This document shows positions 17,685 through 26,374 of a stretch of DNA of 64,000 nt, piece by piece. Location of the stretch: the NCBI GenBank assembly GCA_938015295.1, contig CALLQB010000006.1, positions 93,020-157,019 on the forward strand, in the 5' to 3' direction. The notes under the pieces were generated by a model that worked only from the letters and a program-made list of their open reading frames with translations, did not search any database and had not been told where the DNA came from. Positions within the stretch are counted from its first letter, which is position 1; every line of letters begins with the position of its first letter. Origin of the DNA: an uncultured Acidimicrobiales bacterium (GTDB taxonomy: Bacteria > Actinomycetota > Acidimicrobiia > Acidimicrobiales > SHLQ01). Made by a program: the position numbers and the translations under genes.

Positions 17685-19298
17685 CTACGACTCCTGCGTC
17701 ACCCGGTAGTTGTTGCCCCCAGCATTCTTCGCCTTGTACATCGCCTCGTCGGCGAGCGACGTGAGCGCATCGACACGTAGGAACCCGGGGATGACCGCTA
17801 CACCAGCGCTCGCGCCGATGTGTACCAGATCGGCGACACTTTGAAGACGCATCGGGGCCGCCGCCGCAGCAACAAGTCGATTGGCGATGTCTTCAAGGCG
17901 GGCAATGGCGAGTCGGTCGGTTATCACTACAGCGAACTCGTCACCACCCATGCGCGCAAGCAACGCACCACTGGGAAGCAGATTCTGAAACCGAAGTGAA
18001 ACGATTTTGAGCACATGGTCACCGGCCTTGTGGCCAAACGTATCGTTGACCAGCTTGAACCCGTCGAGGTCGATGTAAATCATGGCCTGCTGTTCAGGGA
18101 TCCGGTGCTTTCGCATCGAAGCCAGTGACGCTGCGAGACCAGCCCTGTTCAACACCCCTGTGAGTTCATCAGTGTTTGCCATCGTCTCAAGTTCACCAGA
18201 CCAGCTCTGCAGCTCGGCGTGCAGTTTGCTGTTGGCGAGAGCCGTCGCCGCCGAGGCTACGAGCACCTGGGCCACCTCGCGGGTAGGGACCGACAGAGGT
18301 GAGTTCCTCCCCGACCAGATTCGCAAAACGGAATCCCGATCCGCGTCAAGACGTGCTGCTAGAACGCCACCACAGTCAAGTAAATGCATATCCTGACGGT
18401 CAGCGAGGTCGACTTCGCGGCCGGTCCCAAGGGTGACAGGTTCATGTGTGCGACGAGCTTGGTCGAGAAGCATCGTTGTCTGCCTCGTAATTGGCCGCCC
18501 GACTCCCCTGTTCAGCTGCCAACGACCAAGGCCGTCGTAGTCCCACAATTCGGCTCGGTCGACATCGAAACGAAGAACGGCGGTCAACAACACGTCGCGA
18601 AGTCGGTTGGCGTCGTGAGTTTCGACCAATTCACTACCCAAGATGCTTGCACTGCGAAGATTAGCGGCGACTCCCAATGCCTCGGACCGAGCGTCGGCGC
18701 TGATCTTGAGTAACGATTCGGTCCTCGTTGACCACAGCGCCATTGGCACACCAACCAGCGCAACCGCGAGAAGTTGCTGCACGACAGCGGTGTTACTGGG
18801 CCGGTCGACGGCGTCAAGGGACGGGAACGCTAGATGGACGGTCACGTAGAGGACGGAAATGGTTGTCCAAAGCGCAAGCCCTGCAGTACTGGAGTGGAGC
18901 ATGATGCCACCGAGAACCGGCAACAGGAGCGGAACCCATATCAACGGCGACTGCGATGCGCCGAACATCACCGTTATGGCGATTCCCAACAAGGCATCGA
19001 CGACAAGCTGTCTGCGAACTGCAGGTCTGCCCAGGGTGTTGCCCGTAGTAAGGAGGGAAATGTTGATCGTCACGTTGCCTGTAGCGAGGAGAAGCAAGAC
19101 GATGGAGACATCGACACCGAGTGCGTCCGTTCCGACACCATTTGCCAAGCCAACGAGAATGCACGCTGCGACTCCAATGCGCAGTGCTGAGAGCACCTGG
19201 CGGATGCCGAGTGCGTCTGGAATGCGTTCGGCGTTGTCGTCAGTTCCAGATGTAGCGAGTTCCCGCACGCTGTCTCTATCGGCGGAGATGGTCCGCAT
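17685..19298 (-). CDS. Membrane-bound diguanylate cyclase (GGDEF) with GAF-like region
   Basis: 537 residues. About six hydrophobic helices (~30-205) are followed by a GAF-like sensory region and a GGDEF domain (~375-535). The catalytic site is ARMGGDEFAVVI, preceded by DELTGVLNRAG, IYIDLDGFKLVNDTFGHKAGD and followed by ADEAMYKAKNAG. All active-site residues are present. The inhibitory I-site (RxxD just before the loop) is absent: the equivalent residues are PSGA, so product feedback through that site should be lost. It makes cyclic di-GMP at the membrane. It is divergent from the pseudokinase gene with only 63 bp between starts, so they share a promoter region. Confidence 0.93.
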   Translation of the reverse strand: MRTISADRDSVRELATSGTDDNAERIPDALGIRQVLSALRIGVAACILVGLANGVGTDALGVDVSIVLLLLATGNVTINISLLTTGNTLGRPAVRRQLVVDALLGIAITVMFGASQSPLIWVPLLLPVLGGIMLHSSTAGLALWTTISVLYVTVHLAFPSLDAVDRPSNTAVVQQLLAVALVGVPMALWSTRTESLLKISADARSEALGVAANLRSASILGSELVETHDANRLRDVLLTAVLRFDVDRAELWDYDGLGRWQLNRGVGRPITRQTTMLLDQARRTHEPVTLGTGREVDLADRQDMHLLDCGGVLAARLDADRDSVLRIWSGRNSPLSVPTREVAQVLVASAATALANSKLHAELQSWSGELETMANTDELTGVLNRAGLAASLASMRKHRIPEQQAMIYIDLDGFKLVNDTFGHKAGDHVLKIVSLRFQNLLPSGALLARMGGDEFAVVITDRLAIARLEDIANRLVAAAAAPMRLQSVADLVHIGASAGVAVIPGFLRVDALTSLADEAMYKAKNAGGNNYRVTQES

Positions 19299-19361
19299 TT
19301 AATAATCTGCCAAACGTCTGCCAAATATCTTACTTGCTCAAAAAAGGGCCGATAGGACTAC

Positions 19362-20555
19362 ATGACGAGGTGGGACGGGCAAACATTGCCAGGGCGCGCG
19401 TACCGGCGTAACCCTGTCGCATCGGTGGCGTCGGCCGCCTCGATGATTGCGCTCATCATGGTCGTCTTTTCGCTCGTCGACTCCGCCAACGTCGTCACCA
19501 CGAGGAGCGCTGACCTGCATCTCAACGACGCCACGCTGCGCCAGCTCGATACGGTGCGGGCACAACTCGCGGAGATCGTTTTTCTTGCAACTCTCGAAGG
19601 CACCGCCGACCCTGCCGGTATTGAACGAGCGAGAGTCGAGGTCGCTGATCTCGCCCTGCTCGATGCAGCGAACAGCACCACATCCTTATCTGCCGTCCGC
19701 CGGTCAGCACTCAATGCCGTTGATCTCGCTGAAGCAGGGCGAATCGTCGAGAGCCAGACCGAGATCGACACGATGTTTCTTCCAGCGACACAAACAGAAC
19801 AGGTTCTGCTGGAGAAAGAGGCCAACCGTCTCCTCGACGAACTTCTTGATGCAAATGCGCTTCTCCGAAAGTTCAGCACCTTTAGCGGTCTACTCATCGC
19901 CGGGATCGTGCCCGTTGTCGCCATTTTTGTCTATCGGCGATCGACCTCGCAGCCACGAGAATTCGCCGAGACGGAGGCGAGATACCTCCTCGAACTCGAC
20001 AAACAGGACCAGTGGCGCCAACGGGTTCTTGAGCACCTGCGCGTGTTACGAACAGAATCGTCGAGCAGCACTGGCGTGGGTGGCCCCGGCTTGGATGGCA
20101 CCGGTGTGGATGATCTTGCCCTTGATCGGGCCATGGAGGCGGTTGAACTCACTAGTGACCGACACTGGTCGCGTCCCGAAAGTGTCAACCTCGATGCCGT
20201 TGTTCGTGACCGAGCCGCTGCACATCTGTTTGCAGGCAAGATCTCAATCGAGGGCTGGGTGGGCAACGTTTGGGTAGACAAGCTCCAGATGGCCCGCACA
20301 CTCGACGACATTTTCAGCACAGCTCATTCGGCAGGGTGCTCGTGGATACACCTCTCGCTGTCGGTCGACAGGTCCGCAGGAACCGCTGAGCTGGAGATCA
20401 CAACCGATAACCCTGTCACCGGTCGCCACAGCACAGATCACACATTCCTCCTCCTTTCAGAACTGCGCCTCGGGTCAATGAACGGGCGACTGACCGCCGA
20501 GGATTCTGGCCGAAGGCTGCAACTCACCATTCCGACACCGATTTCCACCGCCTGA
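19362..20555 (+). CDS. Degenerate membrane sensor-kinase-like protein
   Basis: 397 residues. Two membrane helices (VASVASAASMIALIMVVFSLV near 20-40; FSGLLIAGIVPVVAIFVYR near 168-187) bracket an alpha-helical extracytoplasmic domain of ~125 residues, as in four-helix-bundle sensors. The cytoplasmic part has a helix (DQWRQRVLEHLRVLRTES) where the phosphoacceptor helix should be. It then has an ATPase-like fold (VWVDKLQMARTLDDIFSTAHSAG) in which the N-box Asn and the DxGxG loop are not recognisable. It is therefore probably a signalling scaffold rather than an active kinase. Its stop overlaps the next gene's ATG (TGATG), tying it to the surface protein downstream. No close family recognised. Confidence 0.75.
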   Translation: MTRWDGQTLPGRAYRRNPVASVASAASMIALIMVVFSLVDSANVVTTRSADLHLNDATLRQLDTVRAQLAEIVFLATLEGTADPAGIERARVEVADLALLDAANSTTSLSAVRRSALNAVDLAEAGRIVESQTEIDTMFLPATQTEQVLLEKEANRLLDELLDANALLRKFSTFSGLLIAGIVPVVAIFVYRRSTSQPREFAETEARYLLELDKQDQWRQRVLEHLRVLRTESSSSTGVGGPGLDGTGVDDLALDRAMEAVELTSDRHWSRPESVNLDAVVRDRAAAHLFAGKISIEGWVGNVWVDKLQMARTLDDIFSTAHSAGCSWIHLSLSVDRSAGTAELEITTDNPVTGRHSTDHTFLLLSELRLGSMNGRLTAEDSGRRLQLTIPTPISTA

Positions 20556-23074
20556 TGCGAACGACATCGTGCTGGTGGTTTCGTCACTTAGGCCGAGTGT
20601 TGGTAGTTGTCGCCCCGGTGCGAACGTTCGCTGCCATACTTCTCGCGTCGGTACTCCTGCTCGGTTGGTTTGGCCCTGTTCGCTCGCAAGGTGCGTTTAA
20701 GGTCGATACGACAAGCGACCTCGGCGATGCCTTTCCTGGTGATGGCGTGTGCGCGACCATCGAGGGTTCGTGCAGCCTTCGAGCAGCCATTACCGAAGCC
20801 AATGCATCACCAGGCCCCGACTACATCCCGTTTGCCATCGAGGCGGGCGACCCAGGGTTCGATGCGGCAACGATGGTCGCCATGATCGAGGTCGAATCGC
20901 CACTGCCACAAATCACCGAGACCATTGACATCGACGGATTCAGTCAGCCCGGTTCACCCAGTGCGCCTGAGGGGGTTGCCATCTTCGTGCGTGGTTCGTC
21001 AGCGGCCAGCGCTTCGCCAGGACTCTTGCTCGCTACTTCTGGTTCACGCGTGCGTGGACTCGGCCTTGCTGGGTTCTCAGTTGGCGTCGTTCTGATCGGT
21101 CCTGGCGGCGGGAACGTGGTCGAAGGAGTCTTCTTCGGAACAGACGCACTTGCTGGCAGTGCCGTGCCAAATGGCGTCGGTCTTCAAATATCGGGCTCTA
21201 ATGACAATGTCATTGGGTCTGCCGGCCTCGGAAACATCTTGGGGGGAAGTCTGGGGGACGGTCTCGTCATCGAAAACAGTAGCGGAACAGTCGTCACCGC
21301 CAATTTCATTGGCATTGGTCGGCGAGGACGAGCGGTCAGCAACTCTGGGGCCGGCATTCGGCTCGGGGCGGGCGTGGCCAACACGTTTATCGGCGGGCTT
21401 GGCGCTGGAAACATTATTGCGAATAACCAAGCGGGCGGCATCGTTCTTGACCCGAACGCTGGAGTACGAAACACGATGATTGGCAACATCATCGTCGGCA
21501 ATCCGGGCCTCGGGATCGATCTAGGTGACGATGGACTCACCCTAAACGATGCGGGGGACGCTGACAGCGGACCGAACGATCTACTCAACACCCCAGAAAT
21601 TGCGCCACCTCTACTGAACGAACTTGGGTTGACCTTCGCCTTCGCTCTTGAGGCATCTGCGGGAGCGTTCCTGCTCGACGTCTTTGATCTTCCAAGCGGC
21701 GGAGATCCCTCCGGCTCAGGAGAGGGCGAGCGGCCCCTTGGCCAGCGCGTGGTGAACCACCCGGGCGGACGAGTGACTCACTTCGTCGACATGGGCAGCA
21801 ACACCTCGACACGCCTGTCCGCGACGATCACCGAATGTGATGACAATGCCTGCACGTCGCTTGGGTCCACGAGCGAATTCGCAGGCTTTCGCGAAGTCAT
21901 GACCGATTTCGCTCCGGTTCTTGGACCTCTGCCCGCTCGTACGGATCTCGAAGGAACAGCCGTTTCGTTCGTTTTGCTGGCAACAGACGCCGACGGGGAT
22001 GCGCTGACGTTCGCGTTGACAGGACTGCCCCCCGGCATCACTGCTGACAATGCGGGCAACATTTCTGGCACCCTCACAGCAGGTGCTGAAGCCGGTTCAC
22101 CGTTCGAAGTAACGGTAGTGGTGACCGATGAAACCGGTCGAACAACTGCTGGCAGCTTTACCTGGGAGGTCGCTGTGCCAGTCGTCCCAACCACCACACC
22201 AGTGAGCACAGCACCGCCGACTACGACGAGCACAATCCCACCCACAACTGCCACACCGCCGACAACCGAACCGACTACGACCAGCACAAGCCCAACAACG
22301 GCAGCGCCCACAACCACCACGCCACCAACCACCACGCCACCCACCACCACGCCACCCACCACCACCACGATCGCTGTCGTTGTGCCAACAACCACCACGC
22401 CACCAACGACCACGCCACCAACGACCACACCACCCACCACCACCACCACCACGATCGCTGTCGGTGGGCCAACAACCACCACGCCACCAACGACCACACC
22501 CACCACCACCACGATCGCTGTCGTTGTGCCAACAACCACCACGCCACCAACCACTACGCCGCCAACCACCCTGCCTCCCGTCAATCCAGACAGAAACGCC
22601 GACGGGAGCCCCCCATCGCCCCGCACCGCCGGAGAGACCGAAGCGCTAGCGACAACAACGGCCGCACTCTTGGCGCCATCTCGCTCAGCGGTTCCGCTAC
22701 AACCCCAAGAACCTTCACGTAACGGACTTCGCTCATCGGGTTCCGTGGCGGCGGTTTTGTCGATCCTCGCCCTTCTTCAACATGCAACCACGCCCCTGTG
22801 GCCATTGATTCTTCTAATCTTTGCGATGCTTTCCGGCTCGATCGTGCTGTCAATCATGACAACTCGTCGTCGGCTCTTTGCCATCGACCGACCGCCCTTT
22901 GGTCAACCCGATGAAGCGGGGATGCTCTACCGATCGGGAGCGGGCCCTTACTGGGGATGGCGGCGAGGCACAACTGCCCGCCTACGGACCGAACTTGGAA
23001 CAGTAGATCTTCCGTATGCGGATACGCGCCAGTTCCTCCGTTCGAGGTGGACACGTCGCCGCGAGAACAACTAG
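20555..23074 (+). CDS. Large secreted/surface-anchored beta-helix protein with Thr/Pro repeats
   Basis: 839 residues. An N-terminal signal/anchor (ILLASVLLLGWFGPVRSQG) is followed by a CSLREAI-like motif (CSLRAAITEANASPGPDYIPF). Then comes a right-handed parallel beta-helix rich in GNIL/GNII turns (~60-350) and a cadherin/putative-Ig-like domain (~450-545, DATDADGDALTFAL-type, LPPGI, GNISGTL). A ~140-residue PTTTTPPTT linker interrupted three times by IAVVV/IAVGG follows. It ends with a basic-flanked membrane segment (LILLIFAMLSGSIVLSIM) and a ~75-residue basic tail. There is no LPXTG motif, so anchoring is probably by the C-terminal helix. Translationally coupled to the pseudokinase. Adhesion is an inference. 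Confidence 0.85.
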   Translation: MRTTSCWWFRHLGRVLVVVAPVRTFAAILLASVLLLGWFGPVRSQGAFKVDTTSDLGDAFPGDGVCATIEGSCSLRAAITEANASPGPDYIPFAIEAGDPGFDAATMVAMIEVESPLPQITETIDIDGFSQPGSPSAPEGVAIFVRGSSAASASPGLLLATSGSRVRGLGLAGFSVGVVLIGPGGGNVVEGVFFGTDALAGSAVPNGVGLQISGSNDNVIGSAGLGNILGGSLGDGLVIENSSGTVVTANFIGIGRRGRAVSNSGAGIRLGAGVANTFIGGLGAGNIIANNQAGGIVLDPNAGVRNTMIGNIIVGNPGLGIDLGDDGLTLNDAGDADSGPNDLLNTPEIAPPLLNELGLTFAFALEASAGAFLLDVFDLPSGGDPSGSGEGERPLGQRVVNHPGGRVTHFVDMGSNTSTRLSATITECDDNACTSLGSTSEFAGFREVMTDFAPVLGPLPARTDLEGTAVSFVLLATDADGDALTFALTGLPPGITADNAGNISGTLTAGAEAGSPFEVTVVVTDETGRTTAGSFTWEVAVPVVPTTTPVSTAPPTTTSTIPPTTATPPTTEPTTTSTSPTTAAPTTTTPPTTTPPTTTPPTTTTIAVVVPTTTTPPTTTPPTTTPPTTTTTTIAVGGPTTTTPPTTTPTTTTIAVVVPTTTTPPTTTPPTTLPPVNPDRNADGSPPSPRTAGETEALATTTAALLAPSRSAVPLQPQEPSRNGLRSSGSVAAVLSILALLQHATTPLWPLILLIFAMLSGSIVLSIMTTRRRLFAIDRPPFGQPDEAGMLYRSGAGPYWGWRRGTTARLRTELGTVDLPYADTRQFLRSRWTRRRENN
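22180..22580 (+). repeat. Thr/Pro-coding tandem repeats
   Basis: A run of ACCACGCCACCAACC-type units. A longer unit containing ACGATCGCTGTCG occurs three times (at about 22367, 22451 and 22511). It lies wholly inside the surface-protein gene and stays in frame. Near-identical copies could recombine and vary the linker length. Confidence 0.85.
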
Positions 23075-23748
23075 CGAGGGTTGTCGAGCAACGTTTGCAC
23101 ACCAGCGCGAACAGCCTCGGCGAACTCCACGGCGCCGGTCTTGCTCGCTCGTTTCGGAGGCAAGACCGGTTCGCCAATCATGATCCTCCAGCTCCGACCC
23201 AACTCAGAGCCAAACGTCGCGACCGGAAGGACAGGCGTTCCGGCCTCGATTGCAGGTTGCACAGCCGCGCTTCGAAGCTCCCCGGCAATCGATCCATGCA
23301 GCGGCTGCCAGCCGAGCGGAACCATGACCAGCTCGCCGGCCCGCAGAAGACCAGCTATTTCGGCCGGGTCGCTCATGACCGCGCCGACCCGACGCAGCCA
23401 GGACGAAGCGATAGGAATATCGGGCATGCCAACGACTCTCGCCGTTCGCCCGGTTACCCGCCGGATGCCCTGGTTCACCACGGCTGGCTCGGAGATGCCG
23501 ATTCGCCGGTTGACAACAAGCAGCGCTGGGCCTTCTTGGGGGATTCGTGCTCCGCCAAGCACATCGACCGACCATCGCAAGGCCGTTGCTGCGACAGCCA
23601 TGTCGGCTAGCTCGTGATCGAAACCCCAAGGGTCGACATCGAATTCGCCGTTCAGTCGACGACGAACGGCGTCGAAAATGGTTGGCGCACCGGCTTCACC
23701 GTGTTCTGGTTTGGCGGCGATTCTTGCAGCTGCGTCTTCAGCGCTCAT
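23071..23748 (-). CDS. PlsC-like acyltransferase lacking the catalytic HX4D motif
   Basis: 225 residues with the overall layout of lysophospholipid acyltransferases (GGARIPQEGPALLVVNRR... then LLRAGELVMVPLGW and a C-terminal amphipathic region). The motif that should read NHxSxxD is NRRIGISEP, and the EGTRS block is LGWQPLHGS. It is therefore unlikely to be a conventional acyltransferase. It overlaps the upstream epimerase gene by 4 bp (ATGA), so the two are coupled. A similar epimerase/acyltransferase-like pairing occurs in mycobacteria (Rv0501/Rv0502, from memory). Its 3' end overlaps that of the convergent surface-protein gene by 4 bp. Confidence 0.7.
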   Translation of the reverse strand: MSAEDAAARIAAKPEHGEAGAPTIFDAVRRRLNGEFDVDPWGFDHELADMAVAATALRWSVDVLGGARIPQEGPALLVVNRRIGISEPAVVNQGIRRVTGRTARVVGMPDIPIASSWLRRVGAVMSDPAEIAGLLRAGELVMVPLGWQPLHGSIAGELRSAAVQPAIEAGTPVLPVATFGSELGRSWRIMIGEPVLPPKRASKTGAVEFAEAVRAGVQTLLDNPR

Positions 23749-24701
23749 GCGGCCCTATTCGGTTCGAGGTAACTCACCGGTGCCCACTCGTGGAGATCCT
23801 TGATGACCTCCGACGTGGTGTACTCGGCCGTGACGCCGAGCGTGGCCGTGGTGTGGGTCGAGTCGGCGGTACGACCTCGAGTGAGGAGTTCGAGACCATG
23901 CTCGGGAAGCGGCGATCCGAGAAGCCCGGTGATTGCACGAGCAAGAATCCAGCCTGGCCCAAGGGTGGGGACCGGCAACTTGCCGCCCATTCGTGCGGCC
24001 TGAGAGCCGGTGATGGCACCCTCGGCGACTGCGTTGAAAGGGCCCGACGCGCAAAGATCCATTGCAGCGAGAACAAAGCGCGGAACATCGTCGCTGTGCA
24101 GTAGTGAGAACGGTTGATCGGGAAGCATCCCGACGGGAACAACCGGCAACCGCAGATACCGGCCGATAGGACTGGGAATGTGCGGCCCGACGATCGGCGC
24201 AAACCGAATCAGCGAAACCGGGACGTCAGATCGCCGTTCGAAGTCGCGGCACAGCTCCTCCACTTTGGCGAGGGTGCGTCCGTAGCGGGTGGTCGGCCGA
24301 ATTTCCGATGATTCGTCAGGGCACATCGCTGAACCGCGATGGCGTCCGTAGACCTCGAGGCCTGAACGAACCACGATGCACGACAGATCGGGAAGCTTGC
24401 TGGCCGCCTCGAGCACGGCTTCGGTCACAAAAACCGAGCGATCGTGGCTTGCGTGAGGGTTCGACCGGGCGTGCGGTTCGTACACACCAAGATGGATTAT
24501 TGCGTCTGGTTCGAACTCGCGAAGCAGACGTTGCGTCGACCGTCGGTCTTCAGGCTGCACGCGGTGAAACTTTGCGTTCCGAAGGAAACGACGAGGCGGG
24601 TCGAGATCGATACCCATGACCTCAACGTCAGGACGAGAGTCGAGTTCAAGCGCGACACCTGTTCCCAGGTGACCACCCATGCCTGTTATTGCAATACGCA
24701 C
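23745..24701 (-). CDS. NAD-dependent epimerase/dehydratase-like protein (SDR)
   Basis: 318 residues. An extended-SDR N-terminus binds the dinucleotide (MRIAITGMGGHLGTGVALEL, with acidic GIDLDPPRR after beta-2). DAIIHLGVY is the NNAG-like strand, and TTRYGRTLAKVEEL supplies the active-site Tyr and a Lys, though at a spacing of six rather than the usual four residues. The C-terminal half is diverged. It resembles mycobacterial GalE2-type proteins, so a sugar-nucleotide substrate is possible but not shown. Coupled to the acyltransferase-like gene by a 4-bp overlap. Confidence 0.75.
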   Translation of the reverse strand: MRIAITGMGGHLGTGVALELDSRPDVEVMGIDLDPPRRFLRNAKFHRVQPEDRRSTQRLLREFEPDAIIHLGVYEPHARSNPHASHDRSVFVTEAVLEAASKLPDLSCIVVRSGLEVYGRHRGSAMCPDESSEIRPTTRYGRTLAKVEELCRDFERRSDVPVSLIRFAPIVGPHIPSPIGRYLRLPVVPVGMLPDQPFSLLHSDDVPRFVLAAMDLCASGPFNAVAEGAITGSQAARMGGKLPVPTLGPGWILARAITGLLGSPLPEHGLELLTRGRTADSTHTTATLGVTAEYTTSEVIKDLHEWAPVSYLEPNRAA

Positions 24702-24766
24702 TCTTCCAGTATCGGCATTTTGCTGCAGGACTGTCGGGTTGGGCGTCGAAGTTCTCGCGCAGTTCG

Positions 24767-26374
24767 TTAGCTGCGAACGCCTTTGATTACGAGGACACCA
24801 TCGATGACCTGCACCGCTCCAACTTCAGGCCAATGCGGCATATCGGGCGGATTTCGGTCGAATTCTCCCTGGGTTCCGGGCCTCCAGAAGAACCGCGAGC
24901 CGTCAAGTGAAAGAAGCGTCATGTTGTCGGCGAGCCTTTCGATCTGGCAAGGCGGTCCGAGGCAACTCGTTACGGTGAACCAGCCATCGTTGGCTTCGGG
25001 TAGCGGGAACCGGTCGTTCGGTCGAGTGAAGTTCCCGATGAACACGATCGGCACTTCGCGGTGCCGGTTCTCGCGAATGATCGCCTGATAGTCGGTGTTC
25101 TCCTCGACTCGACTCAGCACTCTGGTCGCGAGAGACCGGGTGCGCTGCTGGCCAAGCTCAAGAGCGGTAAGGCTGCGACTGATCGACAATCCGAATGTAG
25201 CCATCACCAAAACCATGGCGCCGACCAACCACTGCGTGGCGATGCGTTTGCCTTCGCCCTTCGTTGGCTCGATGACCGTCACGTAAAACAATGCGAACAC
25301 CACCGCCGGCACCATACAGACGCCCATGATCACGTTGTAGCGGGTCACCGGTTCTTCACGAACGAACAAAATGATAAATGGCAGGATATGCACGACGACG
25401 ATCGCGGCGACGACGAAACCTGCGCCAACCAAACGCTGGCGACCGCCGGCCAAAGTCCGTACAACTCGAAGTACGCCAGCCGTAACGCCGATCGCAGCCA
25501 GCACCAGCATGAGCCACTTTGTCCACGCCGGGTAGGTGAACGTGGCGTCGGTCCAGAAATCCCAGAGCCGCGACATCTCGCGCTTGACGAACGACCACTT
25601 GATGCGGGTTTCTTCCGGGTTGTACCGAGTTGAACCCGACTCGCGATCACTGCCGAGACGCAGGGTCACCTTGAACGAGATGTAATAGGCGATTCCGGCC
25701 ACGAGAAACGTCGCCAGGATCTCGAGCATCGGGCGAAGACGAAGCGGAGGGCGGTCCGGTCCGTCGGCACGAACGAAACGGATTACCTGGGCTCCGAGGA
25801 GGCCGGTGACCATCATCGGCACGATGCCTTGATAGGACGCGGTGGTGAGTACCAGGGCACCGCAGGCGACCACAAGATGCCAGAGGGGCGTTCGCTCGTC
25901 AGCATCTAGGTGAGGCAACAACAGTGCGGTAAGTGCCGCCATGAACACGCCGATGCCTAGCGGCAAATGATGCAACTTGAACACAATCGCTTCGACGATG
26001 ATGGGGTTCGCGACAACCATGGCACCGAAGATGCCAATCAGTAACCCCTTGCGGTGCAGGTCGGCCTTGTAGCCAATGACCAGAGCCAACGTCGCGAATC
26101 CGAGCACGATGAACGTTCCGGTAAAGGCGTGCGCGTACGGGATATCGAAGGCGATTTGGTTGATGTAGTAGTGCACCCAACGTCCGAGCCGCAGTCCGTT
26201 GGCTCGTTCGGACCGTGGTGGCAAGATTCTCGCTAGGTCGTCGGCAGTTAGCGAAAGGTTGACGATCGCCTGCACCCAGATAAAGACTGCGAATCCTGCG
26301 ACAAGAGCAAAGGTGCGTCCGCCAACTTCTCCAGCAACACGCGAAATCGTGCGCGTAACCGAGCGGTCGATCAC
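24767..26374 (-). CDS. GtrII-like membrane glucosyltransferase-domain protein
   Basis: 535 residues with about 11 membrane helices. The first periplasmic loop holds the acidic pair and Gly-Arg-Trp typical of GtrII (Glucos_trans_II): [13 protein letters not shown] and [14 protein letters not shown]-terminal soluble domain of ~130 residues follows the last helix ([18 protein letters not shown]). Members transfer glucose from a polyprenyl-phosphate carrier onto surface glycans at the outer face of the membrane. The gene overlaps lysS by 4 bp (ATGA) and so appears to ride on the cofactor operon. Assignment rests on topology and the first-loop motif. Confidence 0.7.
   Translation of the reverse strand: MIDRSVTRTISRVAGEVGGRTFALVAGFAVFIWVQAIVNLSLTADDLARILPPRSERANGLRLGRWVHYYINQIAFDIPYAHAFTGTFIVLGFATLALVIGYKADLHRKGLLIGIFGAMVVANPIIVEAIVFKLHHLPLGIGVFMAALTALLLPHLDADERTPLWHLVVACGALVLTTASYQGIVPMMVTGLLGAQVIRFVRADGPDRPPLRLRPMLEILATFLVAGIAYYISFKVTLRLGSDRESGSTRYNPEETRIKWSFVKREMSRLWDFWTDATFTYPAWTKWLMLVLAAIGVTAGVLRVVRTLAGGRQRLVGAGFVVAAIVVVHILPFIILFVREEPVTRYNVIMGVCMVPAVVFALFYVTVIEPTKGEGKRIATQWLVGAMVLVMATFGLSISRSLTALELGQQRTRSLATRVLSRVEENTDYQAIIRENRHREVPIVFIGNFTRPNDRFPLPEANDGWFTVTSCLGPPCQIERLADNMTLLSLDGSRFFWRPGTQGEFDRNPPDMPHWPEVGAVQVIDGVLVIKGVRS

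Noticed and set aside
22180..22580. CRISPR-like regular repeats
   Set aside because: The units are short, without unique spacers of constant length, and encode Thr/Pro in the frame of a complete gene.
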